From Heritiera littoralis (Eukaryota > Streptophyta > Magnoliopsida > Malvales > Malvaceae): a stretch of DNA of 64,000 nucleotides. A model generated the notes under the pieces. It was not told where the DNA came from. It saw only the letters and a program-made list of their open reading frames with translations, and ran no database searches. Numbering within the stretch: position 1 is the stretch's first letter; the number at the start of each line of letters is the position of its first letter. The stretch covers positions 2,434,001 through 2,498,000 of the forward strand of contig JAPDPK010000015.1 of NCBI GenBank assembly GCA_031772115.1. Direction: 5' to 3'. Both the position numbers and the translations under genes were made by a program. Shown here piece after piece: positions 1-11,069 of the stretch.

Positions 1-89
1 ACAGAATCTCATCCTCGGAAGGGCTCACACTTATTTCGAAAATTATTATGAATGCACATGATGCAAACAAATAAAAATGATGCAAATGA

Positions 90-1380
90 ATTTTTAAGTT
101 TAAATTTCCTTATTCATTTGTTTATTTATTTATATTTCTTTGTTTTTTTTAAAAACTTATTCATTTTCTTTTTTAATAAAAATTTAAATTATTGAAAAAT
201 CATACTAAATATTCCAATACTTTTGGCAACATTTAATATTACTCTTCTCACCTAGAGATCAGCTAGGAATCACTACTTGTGACTTCCGTAACATCCCATC
301 ATCGGACATTCATTTAATTGAATTTAAATTTCATTATTTATTTATTTAATTTTCTTTTAAAAACTTATTTTTATTTTTTAACAAAAGAATTAAATTATTG
401 AAAAATCATACTAAATATTCCAATACTTTTGGCAACAATTAGTATGACTCTTCTCACCTAGGGATCAGTTAAGGAATTACTACTTGTGACTTCCATAACG
501 TCCCATCATCGGATTTTTATTTAATTGAATTTTATTATTTATTTCCTTTTTCTATTTTCTTTTTTTAAAAAATTATTTATTTTTATTTTTAATAAAAAAA
601 ATTAAATTATTGAAAAATCATACTAAATATTCCAATACTTTTGGCAACATTTAGTACGATTCTTTTCACCTAGGGATCAGCTAGGAATCACTACTTGTGA
701 CTTCCGTAACATCCCATCATCGGACTTTTATTTAATTGAATTTTATTATTATTAATTTTCTTTTCTTTTCTTTGTTTTTAAAAAAAAACTTATTCATTTT
801 TATTTTTATTAAAAATTTAAATTCTTGAAAAATCATACTAAATATTCCAATACTTTTGGCAACATTTAGTACGATTCTTCTCACTTATGGATCAGCTAGG
901 AATCACTACTTGTGACTTTCGTAGCATCCCATCATCGGACTTTTATTTAATTGAATTTTATTATTATTAATTTTTCTTTTCTTTTCTTTGTTTTTAAAAA
1001 AAAACTTATTCAATTTTATTTTTATTAAAAATTTAAATTCTTGAAAAATCATACTAAATATTCCAATACTTTTGGCAACATTTAGTACGATTCTTCTCAC
1101 CTAGGGATCAGCTATGAATCACTACTTGTGACTTCCGTAGCATCCCATCATCGGAAGAATTTCATTTAATTAAATTTAATTTTTATTATTAATTTCCTTT
1201 TTTAATTTTCTTTTAAAAGCTCATTTAGTTTTATTTTTAATAAAAATTAAAATTATTGAAAAGTTATACTAAATATCCTAATACTCTGGTAACATTTAGT
1301 ACGACTCTTCTCACCTAGGGATCAGTTAAGAAATCACTACTTGTGAGTTTCATAACATCCCATCATCGGACAACTATTTA
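90..1380 (+). repeat. ~212-bp tandem repeat, about six copies
   Basis: The anchor CATACTAAATATTCC or its close variants recurs at about 201, 407, 619, 834, 1050 and 1264, giving periods of 206-216 bp. Each unit has an AT-rich variable half and a conserved half containing CTCACCTAGGGATCAG and CCCATCATCGGA. Copies differ mostly in T/A-run length. It sits in what looks like the U3 part of the LTR. Confidence 0.92.
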
Positions 1381-1923
1381 ATTAAATTTAAATTTTATTA
1401 TTATTTTTCTTTTTCTATTTTTTTTTTAGCTTCCTAAAATACATTTCTCAATTGTATAATAAGAATTTTTTATTTCAAAAATTATATGGTTATATATGTA
1501 TCTTATATAGTTATTTATATATTTTATATATTTATATACATCTTAAAACTATATATATATTTCCTATATTGATTTATGAGTTTTATTTCTTTTATTTATA
1601 TATAAATATTTATTTATATTATGAAAGTATATTAAAACACCCAAAATAACTTATCTAACAAAATAAATAAGTAAATACTAAATAAATAAAGGAGGAAGAA
1701 AAAGATACCAAATAGACTTGGGTTTGGGTCCAAAAAGAACCTCCCAAAACGGCCCAAAAACCCAGCCCAAATGACAGAGCCCAATCTGCCAACGGAAGCG
1801 GGTCGCGGAGTCGGATCCGGAGCCGGGTCGGCGTGCACGCGGGTCTTTCCCTCCTCAGCTGGTCGGGCGCTCGGGTCGGGCGCGAGGATCCCGAGTCGCG
1901 CGCGGGTCACCGGTTTTCTTTTT

Positions 1924-1932
1924 CTATAAAAA
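1924..1932 (+). promoter_or_regulatory. Candidate LTR TATA box
   Basis: CTATAAAAA follows a GC-rich block (1700-1920) and precedes a C-rich leader, the usual order for a plant LTR promoter. The start site would be near 1955. Confidence 0.4.
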
Positions 1933-2946
1933 CCAAACCTTTTTTTTTATTTCATTTTTTTCCCTTTTCACACAAAAAAAGCGGAGCCTCGCAGGGCTCA
2001 CGGCTGGGGCAATTCCCGGCCGCCACCCGCCGCAGTCGACCGCCATCGTCGGTGGCCGGAAATCGAAGAAGCCCCCACTTTTTGAAAGCTCTCCACGTGC
2101 TCTTTCTATCCCTCGGTTTAGATTTCCCAAAAAAAAAATCTAAAACCCACTAGATTCGAAGAAGAAACTCCCGGTTGAAAACCCCGAAACACACTTCACC
2201 TTCTTTTTTTTTGCTGCTTTGGGATGTGGATTTATTGCTGTTTATTTTCTGTTTTTGTTTTTTTTTTTTGCAGGTAGGGGCTTAGATCTTGGATCTAGGT
2301 TTTGGCTCTCGGATTTAGGTTTTTTGGTTAGGGTTAGGGGTCTCGGTGGTGAGACTAAAGGGGTTGTTGAGGGTTCGGGTGAGGTGTTTAGTGTTGGGTT
2401 TCTGTTTTGGGTTTTTTTTTTGTTTTTTTTGGGTCTCGGGTGTGAGGATGATGTTAGTTTAGTGACGATGATGGCGGTGATGATGGTGGTATGTGTTGGT
2501 TGCTTTGGGTAGGGGCTGTGATGATGGTTCACGGTGGTGTTTTTCGGTGGTGGGGTAAATGTTTTGGGTCAGTGGAGAGGCATGGGTGGTTGGGATGGGA
2601 TTTTTTGATTTTTGGGTTTTTCGGTTGACAAAGGGGGGTTGGGTCTGGTTGAATGGAGAGGGTGAGTGAGGGATCCGATGAGGGTTGAATGGGAGAGGAT
2701 TAGGGGGCTCGGTTGGGTGAGGATTGCTTGGGTTCGCCATGGCTCTCGGGTGAATGGGGAGAGCTTGAAGCTTGGGCTCTCTCCTGTGGAATCCTCTCTC
2801 TCTTAGGTGGTGATCGAATGGGGGTTTTTAGAGGGACTGGTATAGGGGTTTGGTGTAGAAGGGATGGCTGGCAGGAGTAGCTGGTGGCCGGCAGTGATGG
2901 GATGGGTGACAGGCGACTGATGGCAGATTAGACAAAAAAAACAAAG

Positions 2947-3006
<60 letters not shown>

Positions 3007-3105
3007 GTAATAAAAAATAATAATAATAGTAATAATAAGAATAATAAAAACCAAATAATAAAAAATAAAAATAAATATAAGCAAATAATAATAATAATAG
3101 TAATA
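2947..3105 (+). repeat. (ATA)n microsatellite with imperfect tail
   Basis: An almost perfect ATA/AAT run spans about 2947-3004 and degrades into mixed ATA and AAAT units to about 3105. It accounts for the poly-Tyr/Leu/Ile minus-strand frames seen here, which are not genes. Confidence 0.95.
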
Positions 3106-3137
3106 ATAACAAAAAGGGACAAAATTAGGTGTCAACA

Positions 3138-4390
3138 ATTACATTATATTAGACTTAATAATTCGTATATATATATATATATATTGTATTCATATTGCAT
3201 CAAATATATTTGTATCATATAAAATATAAAAATTATTGTATTAAAATTTATATTGATATACCAAACACAATTTTTTTTTAATTTTTATCAAAATTTGATC
3301 CAATGTCACGTTCATTTTTTTTAATTATCATATCTACATTGCATGACAGTATATTGAGATAAAGATAGTTCAAAGTTTGCTTTTGAAGTTTTTTCATGTG
3401 ATTCTCAAGGGAGGGAAAAGGCATATTCCCAAAGAATTTGAAATTTTTTGGTAATGTGGGAAAAGCTTGTTTGGAGGGAATTGAAAAATGAAAATCAAAT
3501 AGATCTCCTTTCACACGAAACTCTCATAAATAAAATATTATTATTCATTATTTTTAATTTCTTTTGTTGTTTTGACTAAATTTATATAAATATAAATTTT
3601 TACATTTTAATGTTTTTATTACTTGATAATTATTATTTATTTTTTTTAATTTCCTGTGATATTTACATTTGTTATAAAATATATAATTATATATTAATAA
3701 TTATATAAAAATTTATTTTTTAAATGAGCCAAATATATATAGTAAAACTAAAAGAAAGTGAAAAATCCAAAAGTATTAGCTATACAAATAAATAACTATC
3801 AAATTATAAATAAATCACACTAAACAATTAAACATTTATATAAATAGCTTTATTCTCTTAACAATAACTTATTGAGTCATTGTGTTTTTTTTTTTGGGTC
3901 AATATTGAGTCTTTGGAATTTAGATACTCTTAGTTCAATAAATTTCTTTTTTTTTTTTTACTTTGTTTAATTAGCTTTTTTAATAATTATATTATATTTT
4001 TAATAAAATTTAAAATTTTTAAGAATCTTTTTTACATTTATTTTGTCTTTTAAATACCAACATAATTAGTAATTAAATTAAATTTAACCGCATAACTAGT
4101 TAACTAATTCTTCAATTATAATGTTGAATAAAATTATAGTATACGTTAAAAAAATAATTAATATTATGAATAATTGGTCAATTAATTATCTCAATTTTAT
4201 GTTTATTTTGTTTTCAGTTTGTACATAAATCATAATATAACATTATTTTTATTAAATATAATCATACTCAAACACATTAATTAATCAAATATCTCATAAA
4301 AATTTAGAACGTTAAATTAAACAAGTTATATACACCAATTGACATTATATTATAGATAATAACATTTGATATACTGTACAAAAAAAACAT
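3138..4390. other. AT-rich non-coding stretch
   Basis: No coding signal is recognisable. There is a (TA)n run at about 3166-3184 and many T/A homopolymers. A 78-codon minus-strand frame at 3278-3514 has no recognisable motif. Confidence 0.7.
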
Positions 4391-4590
4391 TTGATATAAT
4401 GATGTAAATGGGTAATATATAATCAGGTACCTGACACTACCCAACTCTATAATCGAATAATTATATGGTTCGGATAGCTTTCTTATTACCCGTATCGGAT
4501 TCGGGTAGTACCCTTAGGGTACGCTATACCCGATTAACTTTTGATCAAGTAGTATCTGGTACCTGAACTTGTTCATAAATTATATGAAAG
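4391..4590. repeat. Degenerate GGGTAC/CGGGTA block, possible DNA-transposon end
   Basis: After GATGTAAATGGGTAA the sequence carries repeated, partly inverted GGTACC, ACCCG and CGGGTA words. Many plant non-autonomous hAT-like elements start with a similar GTAAATGGGT plus CGGGTACCCG block. No terminal repeat pair or target duplication could be assigned. Confidence 0.3.
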
Positions 4591-4599
4591 TAATCAAAA

Positions 4600-4675
4600 T
4601 TATATGCTTGTACAAAGATTTGAACCATGGCCTCTTTTATTTATTGTTATATATTTAACCACATGAGCTAGATTG
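4600..4675 (-). repeat. tRNA-like A-box/B-box remnant (SINE-like)
   Basis: On the minus strand TAGCTCATGTGGTTAAA resembles a Pol III A box. About 30 nt after it comes GGCCATGGTTCAAATC, resembling a B box. The two are in the right order, but there is no acceptor stem and no full tRNA fold. It may be a tRNA-derived scrap in a larger repeat. Confidence 0.35.
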
Positions 4676-4769
4676 GGAATTTGTTATATTTGTTGTAAAT
4701 TTTATTTTATTTTAACACAACTTGCAATTTAAAATTTAATGAAACATTGTTGGCCAAAAAAATAGTTTA

Positions 4770-4771
<2 letters not shown>

Positions 4772-4850
<79 letters not shown>

Positions 4851-4851
4851 T
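4772..4851 (+). repeat. (AAT)n microsatellite
   Basis: About 26 uninterrupted AAT units. Confidence 0.97.
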
Positions 4852-4991
4852 TATTCTTAAGATAATAAGATTTTAAAATTTTAGACATAAATTACTAAAA
4901 TTAAATTAATAGAAATTTCATAATATGTTAAGATACAATTCTTAAGATATTGATAATTTAATATATATGACATTTTATTATAATGTAAATC

Positions 4992-5029
<38 letters not shown>

Positions 5030-6659
5030 TATGTTTATTATTTTATTTGTAACTCATTATAATAAATTAAAAAAAAAACACTTTTTTGACTAAAAAAAGT
5101 AGTTGAGAAGGTCAATATCTATTTAATCATCCAATATTATGATTATTAATTGATCAAGTTAAACTAAATTACATGAATACATCATAAGAGATTAAATATT
5201 TGAAATTAAAAACAAGAGTATATTCTAAAAGCATGATAAGAAATTGGAATGAAAAATGTCTGAAATTAAAACTATAATATGCTATGAGAGATTGTTTAAT
5301 TTATTATATATTACATGGTAAGAGATTATTATAATGTAACATACAAATCATTATGATAAGATAAACATATTAATAATCTATTTTATATAATTAAGAGCTT
5401 GTATAGTTGATTATATATCACATGATAAGATATTATTTTTAAAGTTATAATAACATACAAATCATTATGATAAGGCGTTATTTATTAACTATATTATGTA
5501 TTTTATTTGCTATCAAAAAAACTATTCCAAATTGAGTACTAATTTTTTTTCATATTCACATTAACATAGTAATATTAGATTAACATAATAATATTAGATA
5601 TACACCAATTGATTGAATATCTAATTAAAATGTTAAATAATAGATATTACTAAATTAATTAATATAATGCTAGTTATTTAAATATAATTAATAATAATAT
5701 TAACAAAGTATAAAAAATAAATTTTGTTAAAATTACCACTTACATAGTAATACAACTGTAATATATTATTACATTACACTTTAATTTACTATTAGAATTA
5801 TTATTTTTATCCACACTTTAATTTTATATTTAATAGATAATAAATAAATTATTTTTAATAAATACTTAATTTTATCAAAATAATACTTACACACTAAGAG
5901 ATTACATAATTTATTCTTAAAAGATTATTATAATATAATATACAAATCATTATTATAAGATACCAAATTAGTTTATTCATGTATAAGATTATTATAATAT
6001 AATAAATAATTAATTATCACTAGCTTGATTTTTTAATGTCTTTTGTTTCAAGGCTAAAAATAAAATTACCACTATAATTTTCTCTTTTAATGATACCCAA
6101 GTATAAAAAAATTGTACTTGTATTGTTTAATTTAATTACTTAACTTTTTCTAATCTTAAAAACTTGAATTTTAATTTTAAGATTAGGTTTTTTTTAATCT
6201 AAATTTAACATCTTTCTATACTTAAAATTTTAAGAAAATATAGTTTAAATTTAATTTTATTAAAAATATTTTTAACGTGTTGCACAAAATATCAAATTCA
6301 AAGTTTCAAACAAATATTGAAATTATATAATTTTTATATATTTGATTTATTATTAAAATTTTATTATAAATAAAAATAATAAAATGTTAAAATGATTTTT
6401 ATAATAAAATCAAATGTCAAATTAATAATATATTATTATTATAAATGCAATAAGAATAATATTAAAGATTATTTGATATCATATATTATAGTGTTTTAAA
6501 TTAATTTAATTTAATTAAAAAGATTCAATATTTATTATACTAGTAATATATAATTGATAAAATTGTATAATAAATAATAATTGTTTTCAAATTTTTAAAC
6601 TTTTTAATTAAAAAAGTGTATCAATTATTTATTTATTTTTAAATAATAATTATATAATT
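4852..6659. other. AT-rich non-coding stretch with decayed repeats
   Basis: No gene is recognisable. Related ~50-bp segments built around ATACAAATCATTATGATAAG recur at about 5307-5362, 5413-5475 and 5920-5962, with a partial copy at 5981-6010, suggesting a decayed local duplication. The rest is low-complexity A/T. Confidence 0.6.
4993..5027 (+). repeat. (TA)n microsatellite
   Basis: Uninterrupted TA dinucleotides inside AT-rich DNA. Confidence 0.95.
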
Positions 6660-6945
6660 ATAATTCGGGTTTTTTCGGGTTATAAATTCGGTTTTTTTCG
6701 GTTTTCGGTTCGGTTCGGTCTCGGTTTCGGATCGTATCGGGCTCGGGTTATGTTGAGTTCGGGTTGTGTTGGGTTCGAGTTTTTTCGGTTTCAAGCTTTT
6801 TCGGTTTCAAGTTTTTTCGGTTCCGGGCTTTTTCGGTTACGGGCCTTTGACTTTTTTGATCAATTCGGGCTGGTCCCGGTTCGGTCTCGGGCGGATTCGG
6901 GCGGGTTTTCGGGCTCGGGCCAATTTTTGCCACCTTTACTTGCAT
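6660..6945 (+). repeat. TTCGGG/TTTCGGTT-rich degenerate tandem block
   Basis: Dozens of TCGGG, TTCGGTT and GCTCGGG words run to GGGCCAATTTTTGCCACC at about 6943. Reversed, this reads GGTGGCAAAAATTGGCCCG, a common kind of plant hAT-like terminus. No partner end or target duplication was found. Reading frames across the block are artefacts. Confidence 0.5.
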
Positions 6946-6946
6946 G

Positions 6947-8421
6947 TAGATACCTTATAGGGTCAACAAGTTTTTGGAAAATTAGACAATTGTGGTTTTT
7001 TTTTGTTTATTTCTGTTCAGGAAGTTTTAATCTATTTGAAGACTCTATTCTTTATGGATTGGGTTTTCTTAGTAATGGTTTATATAGAATAAAACTTGAC
7101 AATGTTTTTATTGAATCTTTACATGTCACACATAGTAGTGTTGCTTCAAAACGTAGCATGCTTAATGAATATTTTGCTAATTTGTGGCATAAATGTTTGA
7201 GTCGCATATCCAAAGAAAATATAGAAAGATTGGTAAAGAATGAGATTTTATAAAACTAGATTTTATCGATCTTGGAACTTGTTTGGATTGCATAAAGGGA
7301 AAGCAAACCAAATATACCAAGAAAGGAGCCACAAGAAGCACATAGCTTCTTGAAATAATACACATTAATATATATATATGAACCTTTTGATGTTCTATCC
7401 TTTAATGGAGGAAAGTATTTCATCACTTTCATTTATGATTATTCACCTTATGGATATATCCATTTACTTATGAAAAAATCTAAATTTGTAAATGTTCTGG
7501 AAATATTCCAAAATAAGGTTGAGAGATAATTAGATAGAAAAATGAAAGTCATAAGATTTGATAGAGGTGGTGAATAATATGGAAAATATGAAGAATTAGG
7601 AAAATGTCCTGATTTATTTGCTAAAGTCCTCAAAAAACATGGCATATGTGCAAAGTATACTATGCCAGGTACACCTCAACAAAATGCTATAGCAGAAGGG
7701 CAAAATTGAACCTTAATGGATATTGTTAGGAGCATGATGAGTAACTCCTTCTTACCTAAATCCTTCTGGATACATGCACTAAAAACTATAGCTTATTTAT
7801 TGAATAGAGTTCCAACCAAAGCAATTCAAAAAACACCTTTTGAACTGTGGATGGGAAGGAAACCAAGTTTAAGGCACCTACATGTTTGGGGTTGCCCATC
7901 AAAAGTACGAGTGTATAATCCACGAGAAAAAATTGGATTCTCGAATTGTAAGTGGATACTTTCTTGGTTATCCTGAGAAATTTAAAGGATATAGGTTCTA
8001 TTGTCCAAACTATAGTAAAAAATAATTGAAACTAGTAATGCTAAATTCCTTGAGAATGCTGAAGTCAATGGGAGTGTCGAACGCCAAGTTATGGAAATAA
8101 AAGAGATAAAGGTGACTGTTCCTTTTTCTATTATTGATCCAAAATCCACAATTGACATTAATGTTGACCTAACATTTGTGAAACGAGACAACAATGTTGG
8201 TCAACATTTGAATGATGGTACACTGCTACAGATTGATGTTGGACCCTATGACATTCAAGGATCTGATGTTCGACCTATTGAAGAAAGGTCTAATACAAAT
8301 GAATTACAAAGAATAATGTTAAGAATATCTTAAAGGGAAAAAAGATCGACTATTTCGAAAGACTAATTGATTTATTTATAGGAATCAGACTTTAATCTTA
8401 GAATTGATAAAGATCCAGTTA
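6947..8421 (+). pseudogene. Ty1/copia element copia-1, part 1: GAG-pre-integrase and integrase
   Basis: The frame ending at 7253 carries a GAG-pre-integrase segment (NLWHKCLSRISKENIERL). Integrase follows in several frames: a CDCIKGK-like zinc-finger half near 7290, then DRGGE at about 7560, MPGTPQQN at 7660-7685 and ELWMGRKPSLRHLHVWGC at 7840-7890. The key integrase words are visible but split by stops, for example after GGE and after GQN. The 5' LTR, gag and protease are missing. The pol frame stops at AGTTA (8417-8421), where LTR A is inserted, and resumes at 18569. It is an old dead element. Confidence 0.9.
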
Positions 8422-9084
8422 TGTCACGACCCGAAGGCCAACGACGTCCACTTAACATATACCTTATTTCACTTAGAAAACTATGAACTAAATTTTTCTT
8501 TTCTATTTACGGTTTGTATTCAGTGTTAGTGTAGTAACTAAATCAAATCTTGCCTTAATAATATTATATCTGTAGCTATGTCATACTTCTCAAAGTGATT
8601 TTAATCATTTTAACCTTATTTTCACTTATCCAAAAGAAATGGATCGAAAACCTCCCCCTTGTATTTTATCACTTTCCCCAGTAAAATCACTTGCATTAAA
8701 ATACATTTCAATCTTTCATAACACAACCAACTTTAAATCCTAGAATTCACATCATCATACATCACATGTTTCTCAAGGATCTAAACTCGTAATAATTCCA
8801 CATTTTGCAGTTTATACGTATTTCGAAATATATATATATATCTAATCTCGGATCGTACTCGATAACCACCTAAACCTATATAATAATCTAGTGCGATCCA
8901 CAGTTACATCCCATTTACTTCCTAGTACTGTGAAAATAAAGTTTGCATAATTATCAAAATGATATACCATTGTATACCTCAAAAGCACAAAGCAAGGCTC
9001 GGTGAACGTAGGCGAGTACCACAGCTAGGTACAGTTCCCAAGAGAGCTTATATAAAGCCTGAGCTGAATATCAACTCGTATGAT

Positions 9085-10698
9085 CTGTAGATGTTAAATT
9101 TAAGGGGGTGAGCAAATCCATGGCTCAGTAAGTAGCTTAAATAAATACAGACTAGGCTCATTTCGTAAAATATGATCATACATGCATGAACTCCATAAAA
9201 TAACATGTATGCACTCTGTCAAGATTAGCTACTATCATATAATCTACAATAGATTGTATAGGCTCATTCATACTTTTCTTCATATCGATAACTCGCACAA
9301 TATCATCCTTTTCTTTCTTTTCATCGATATGGTTAAGCATGAAATAAATAACCATTTCAAATAGCACATGATGCTATAGCATAATATAAGTAAAGTTCAA
9401 CAATTATTCCAATTCTGTCATATGTATAATATCTATCTTATCTAATGATAGTTGTCACATTCATAGATCACAATCGTTTATCCATTGTCTCATTGGCATA
9501 TGATTTCCCATGATTCATCATTACATGTGCAGCACTTAGCTCTCAAAGGATTCTAGAGATGGCTCCCACAGTTCTGAAGAATCTGTGTAGCACGTAGTTC
9601 CTTTAAGTTCTCTAGAGGTGGCTCACACGGTACAAAGGAATGAGTTTTACTCGGATTGGCCTCTATGGCGCATGCTTTCTAATGGTTCATCGGAACTCAT
9701 GTAGCACTTAGCTCTCACAGGACTCTAGAGGTGGCTCCCACAGTTCTGAAGAATCTGTGTAGCACATAGTTCTTTTGAGTTCTCTAGAGGTGGCTCACAC
9801 GGTACAAAGGAATGAGTTTTACTCGGATTGGCCTCTATGGCGCATGCTTTCTAATGGTTCATCAGAACTCATGTAGCACTTAGCTCTCAAAGGACTCTAG
9901 AGGTGGCTCCCACAGTTTTGAAGAATCTGTGTAGCATGTAGTTCCTTTGAGTTCTCTAGAGGTGGCTCACACGGTACAAAGGAATAAGTTTTACTCGGAT
10001 TGGCCTCTATGGCGCATGCTTTCTAATGGTTCATCGGAACTCGTGTAGCACTTAGCTCTCAAAAGACTTTAAAGGCGGCTCCCACAGTTCCGAAGAATCT
10101 GTGTAGCACATAGTTCCTTTGAGTTCTCTAGAGGTGGCTCACACGGTACAAAGGAATGAGTTTTACTCGAATTGGCCTCTATGGCGCATGCTTTCTAATG
10201 ATAATGTTCTAAAATCATTCAAGTCCTCGAGTCACATGTTCACCTCAGTTATCATACAATTCCATTATCCTAGTTTTTGACAAATACAACTAGGTACTAA
10301 TCGAGGTCCATGAATTCAACATCGTGAGCTGTATATATTGTACATAGTTCGCATATACATTCTCAAAGTATCGCAATATATTAACATGCTCACTTGGTGC
10401 GATTTAAATAATTCACATGCATTTCTCATAATGCAGGCATCGACAATTTACATGATTTTATATGCTCATTAAGCATAAACAAGTCATACACATAATGCAC
10501 AAGTCACAAATAAGGTTTTATTCAGGAAGAATACTACTCACGAACACATCAAGTCAACTTGTATCTTACCAAGACTTACCCTCGTAGTCTTTTCCATGGT
10601 ATTTCACCCAACTTGATATAAAATTGTATAATTATCGAATAAAGATTTCTTTCATCTCTTACGAGATGACACTAGTATGGTTTATTTAACCCACTTAC
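9085..10698 (-). other. Predicted leader intron of LTR A
   Basis: On the minus strand a donor-like GAG|GTAAGTGG has its GT at 10698-10697. The acceptor ATCTACAG ends at 9085. CTTAC and the inverted repeat TGAGC...GCTCA (9107-9130) lie just upstream of the acceptor. The same order is found in LTRs B, C, D, G and K. Splicing itself is inference. Confidence 0.45.
9531..10202. repeat. 172-bp tandem repeat, about four copies
   Basis: AGCACTTAGCTCTCA starts units at 9531, 9703, 9875 and 10047, an exact 172-bp period. Each unit contains an older internal duplication about 58 bp apart, both halves carrying CTCTAGAGGTGGCTC. The same CTAGAGGTGGC...GCACTTAG module occurs once in each arm of the palindrome at 15774-16134. 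The array lies in the predicted intron of LTR A. Confidence 0.97.
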
Positions 10699-11069
10699 CT
10701 CAATGCTTAGAAATCATTGTCACGACCCGAAGACCGCGACTTTCACTCGATTCTTATACTTTTCTTAGTCTACAAATTTATGGACTAAATTTTTCTTTTT
10801 CATTTTAAGGTTTGTATTCGGTGTCAGTGTAGTTACTATACTACCTAGGTGACTTATAGTCATTCCATTTAAATATTAAACAAACACGGAAACGGTTCTT
10901 AGTTACATCCCGACTTGTTAACCAGAATATGTACTGTGCATCAATTTAAGTCTTACATGTAAACAAGTATTTTATAAAGAACATATAACTCAGAAAGCTA
11001 GTACCAAGTTCATACACCGTCTCCGATGCCCACTGAGCAGCTCACATGGCAGACGTTAACTTCAATAAT

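Larger units (their letters stand above)
1..3137 (+). mobile_element. 3' part of a long Ty3/gypsy-type LTR, possibly solo
   Basis: The stretch has the layout of a long plant LTR: an AT-rich tandemly repeated upstream part, a GC-rich promoter block with a TATA box near 1924, a leader rich in C and G, an (ATA)n tract, and a terminal TGTCAACA at 3130-3137. This layout and the GGTGTCAACA end recall Tat/Ogre-type gypsy LTRs. No primer-binding site or gag follows 3137, so it may be a solo LTR. Its 5' end lies before the window, so no target duplication can be tested. The open frames inside it are low-complexity and not credible genes. Confidence 0.45.

Noticed and set aside
2242..3138. Several 90-110-codon frames on both strands
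   Set aside because: They come from G/T-rich leader sequence and the (ATA)n tract and have no protein-like composition.
4391..6945. A single hAT-like element with ends at both GC-rich blocks
   Set aside because: The two blocks are not inverted copies and no target duplication was found.
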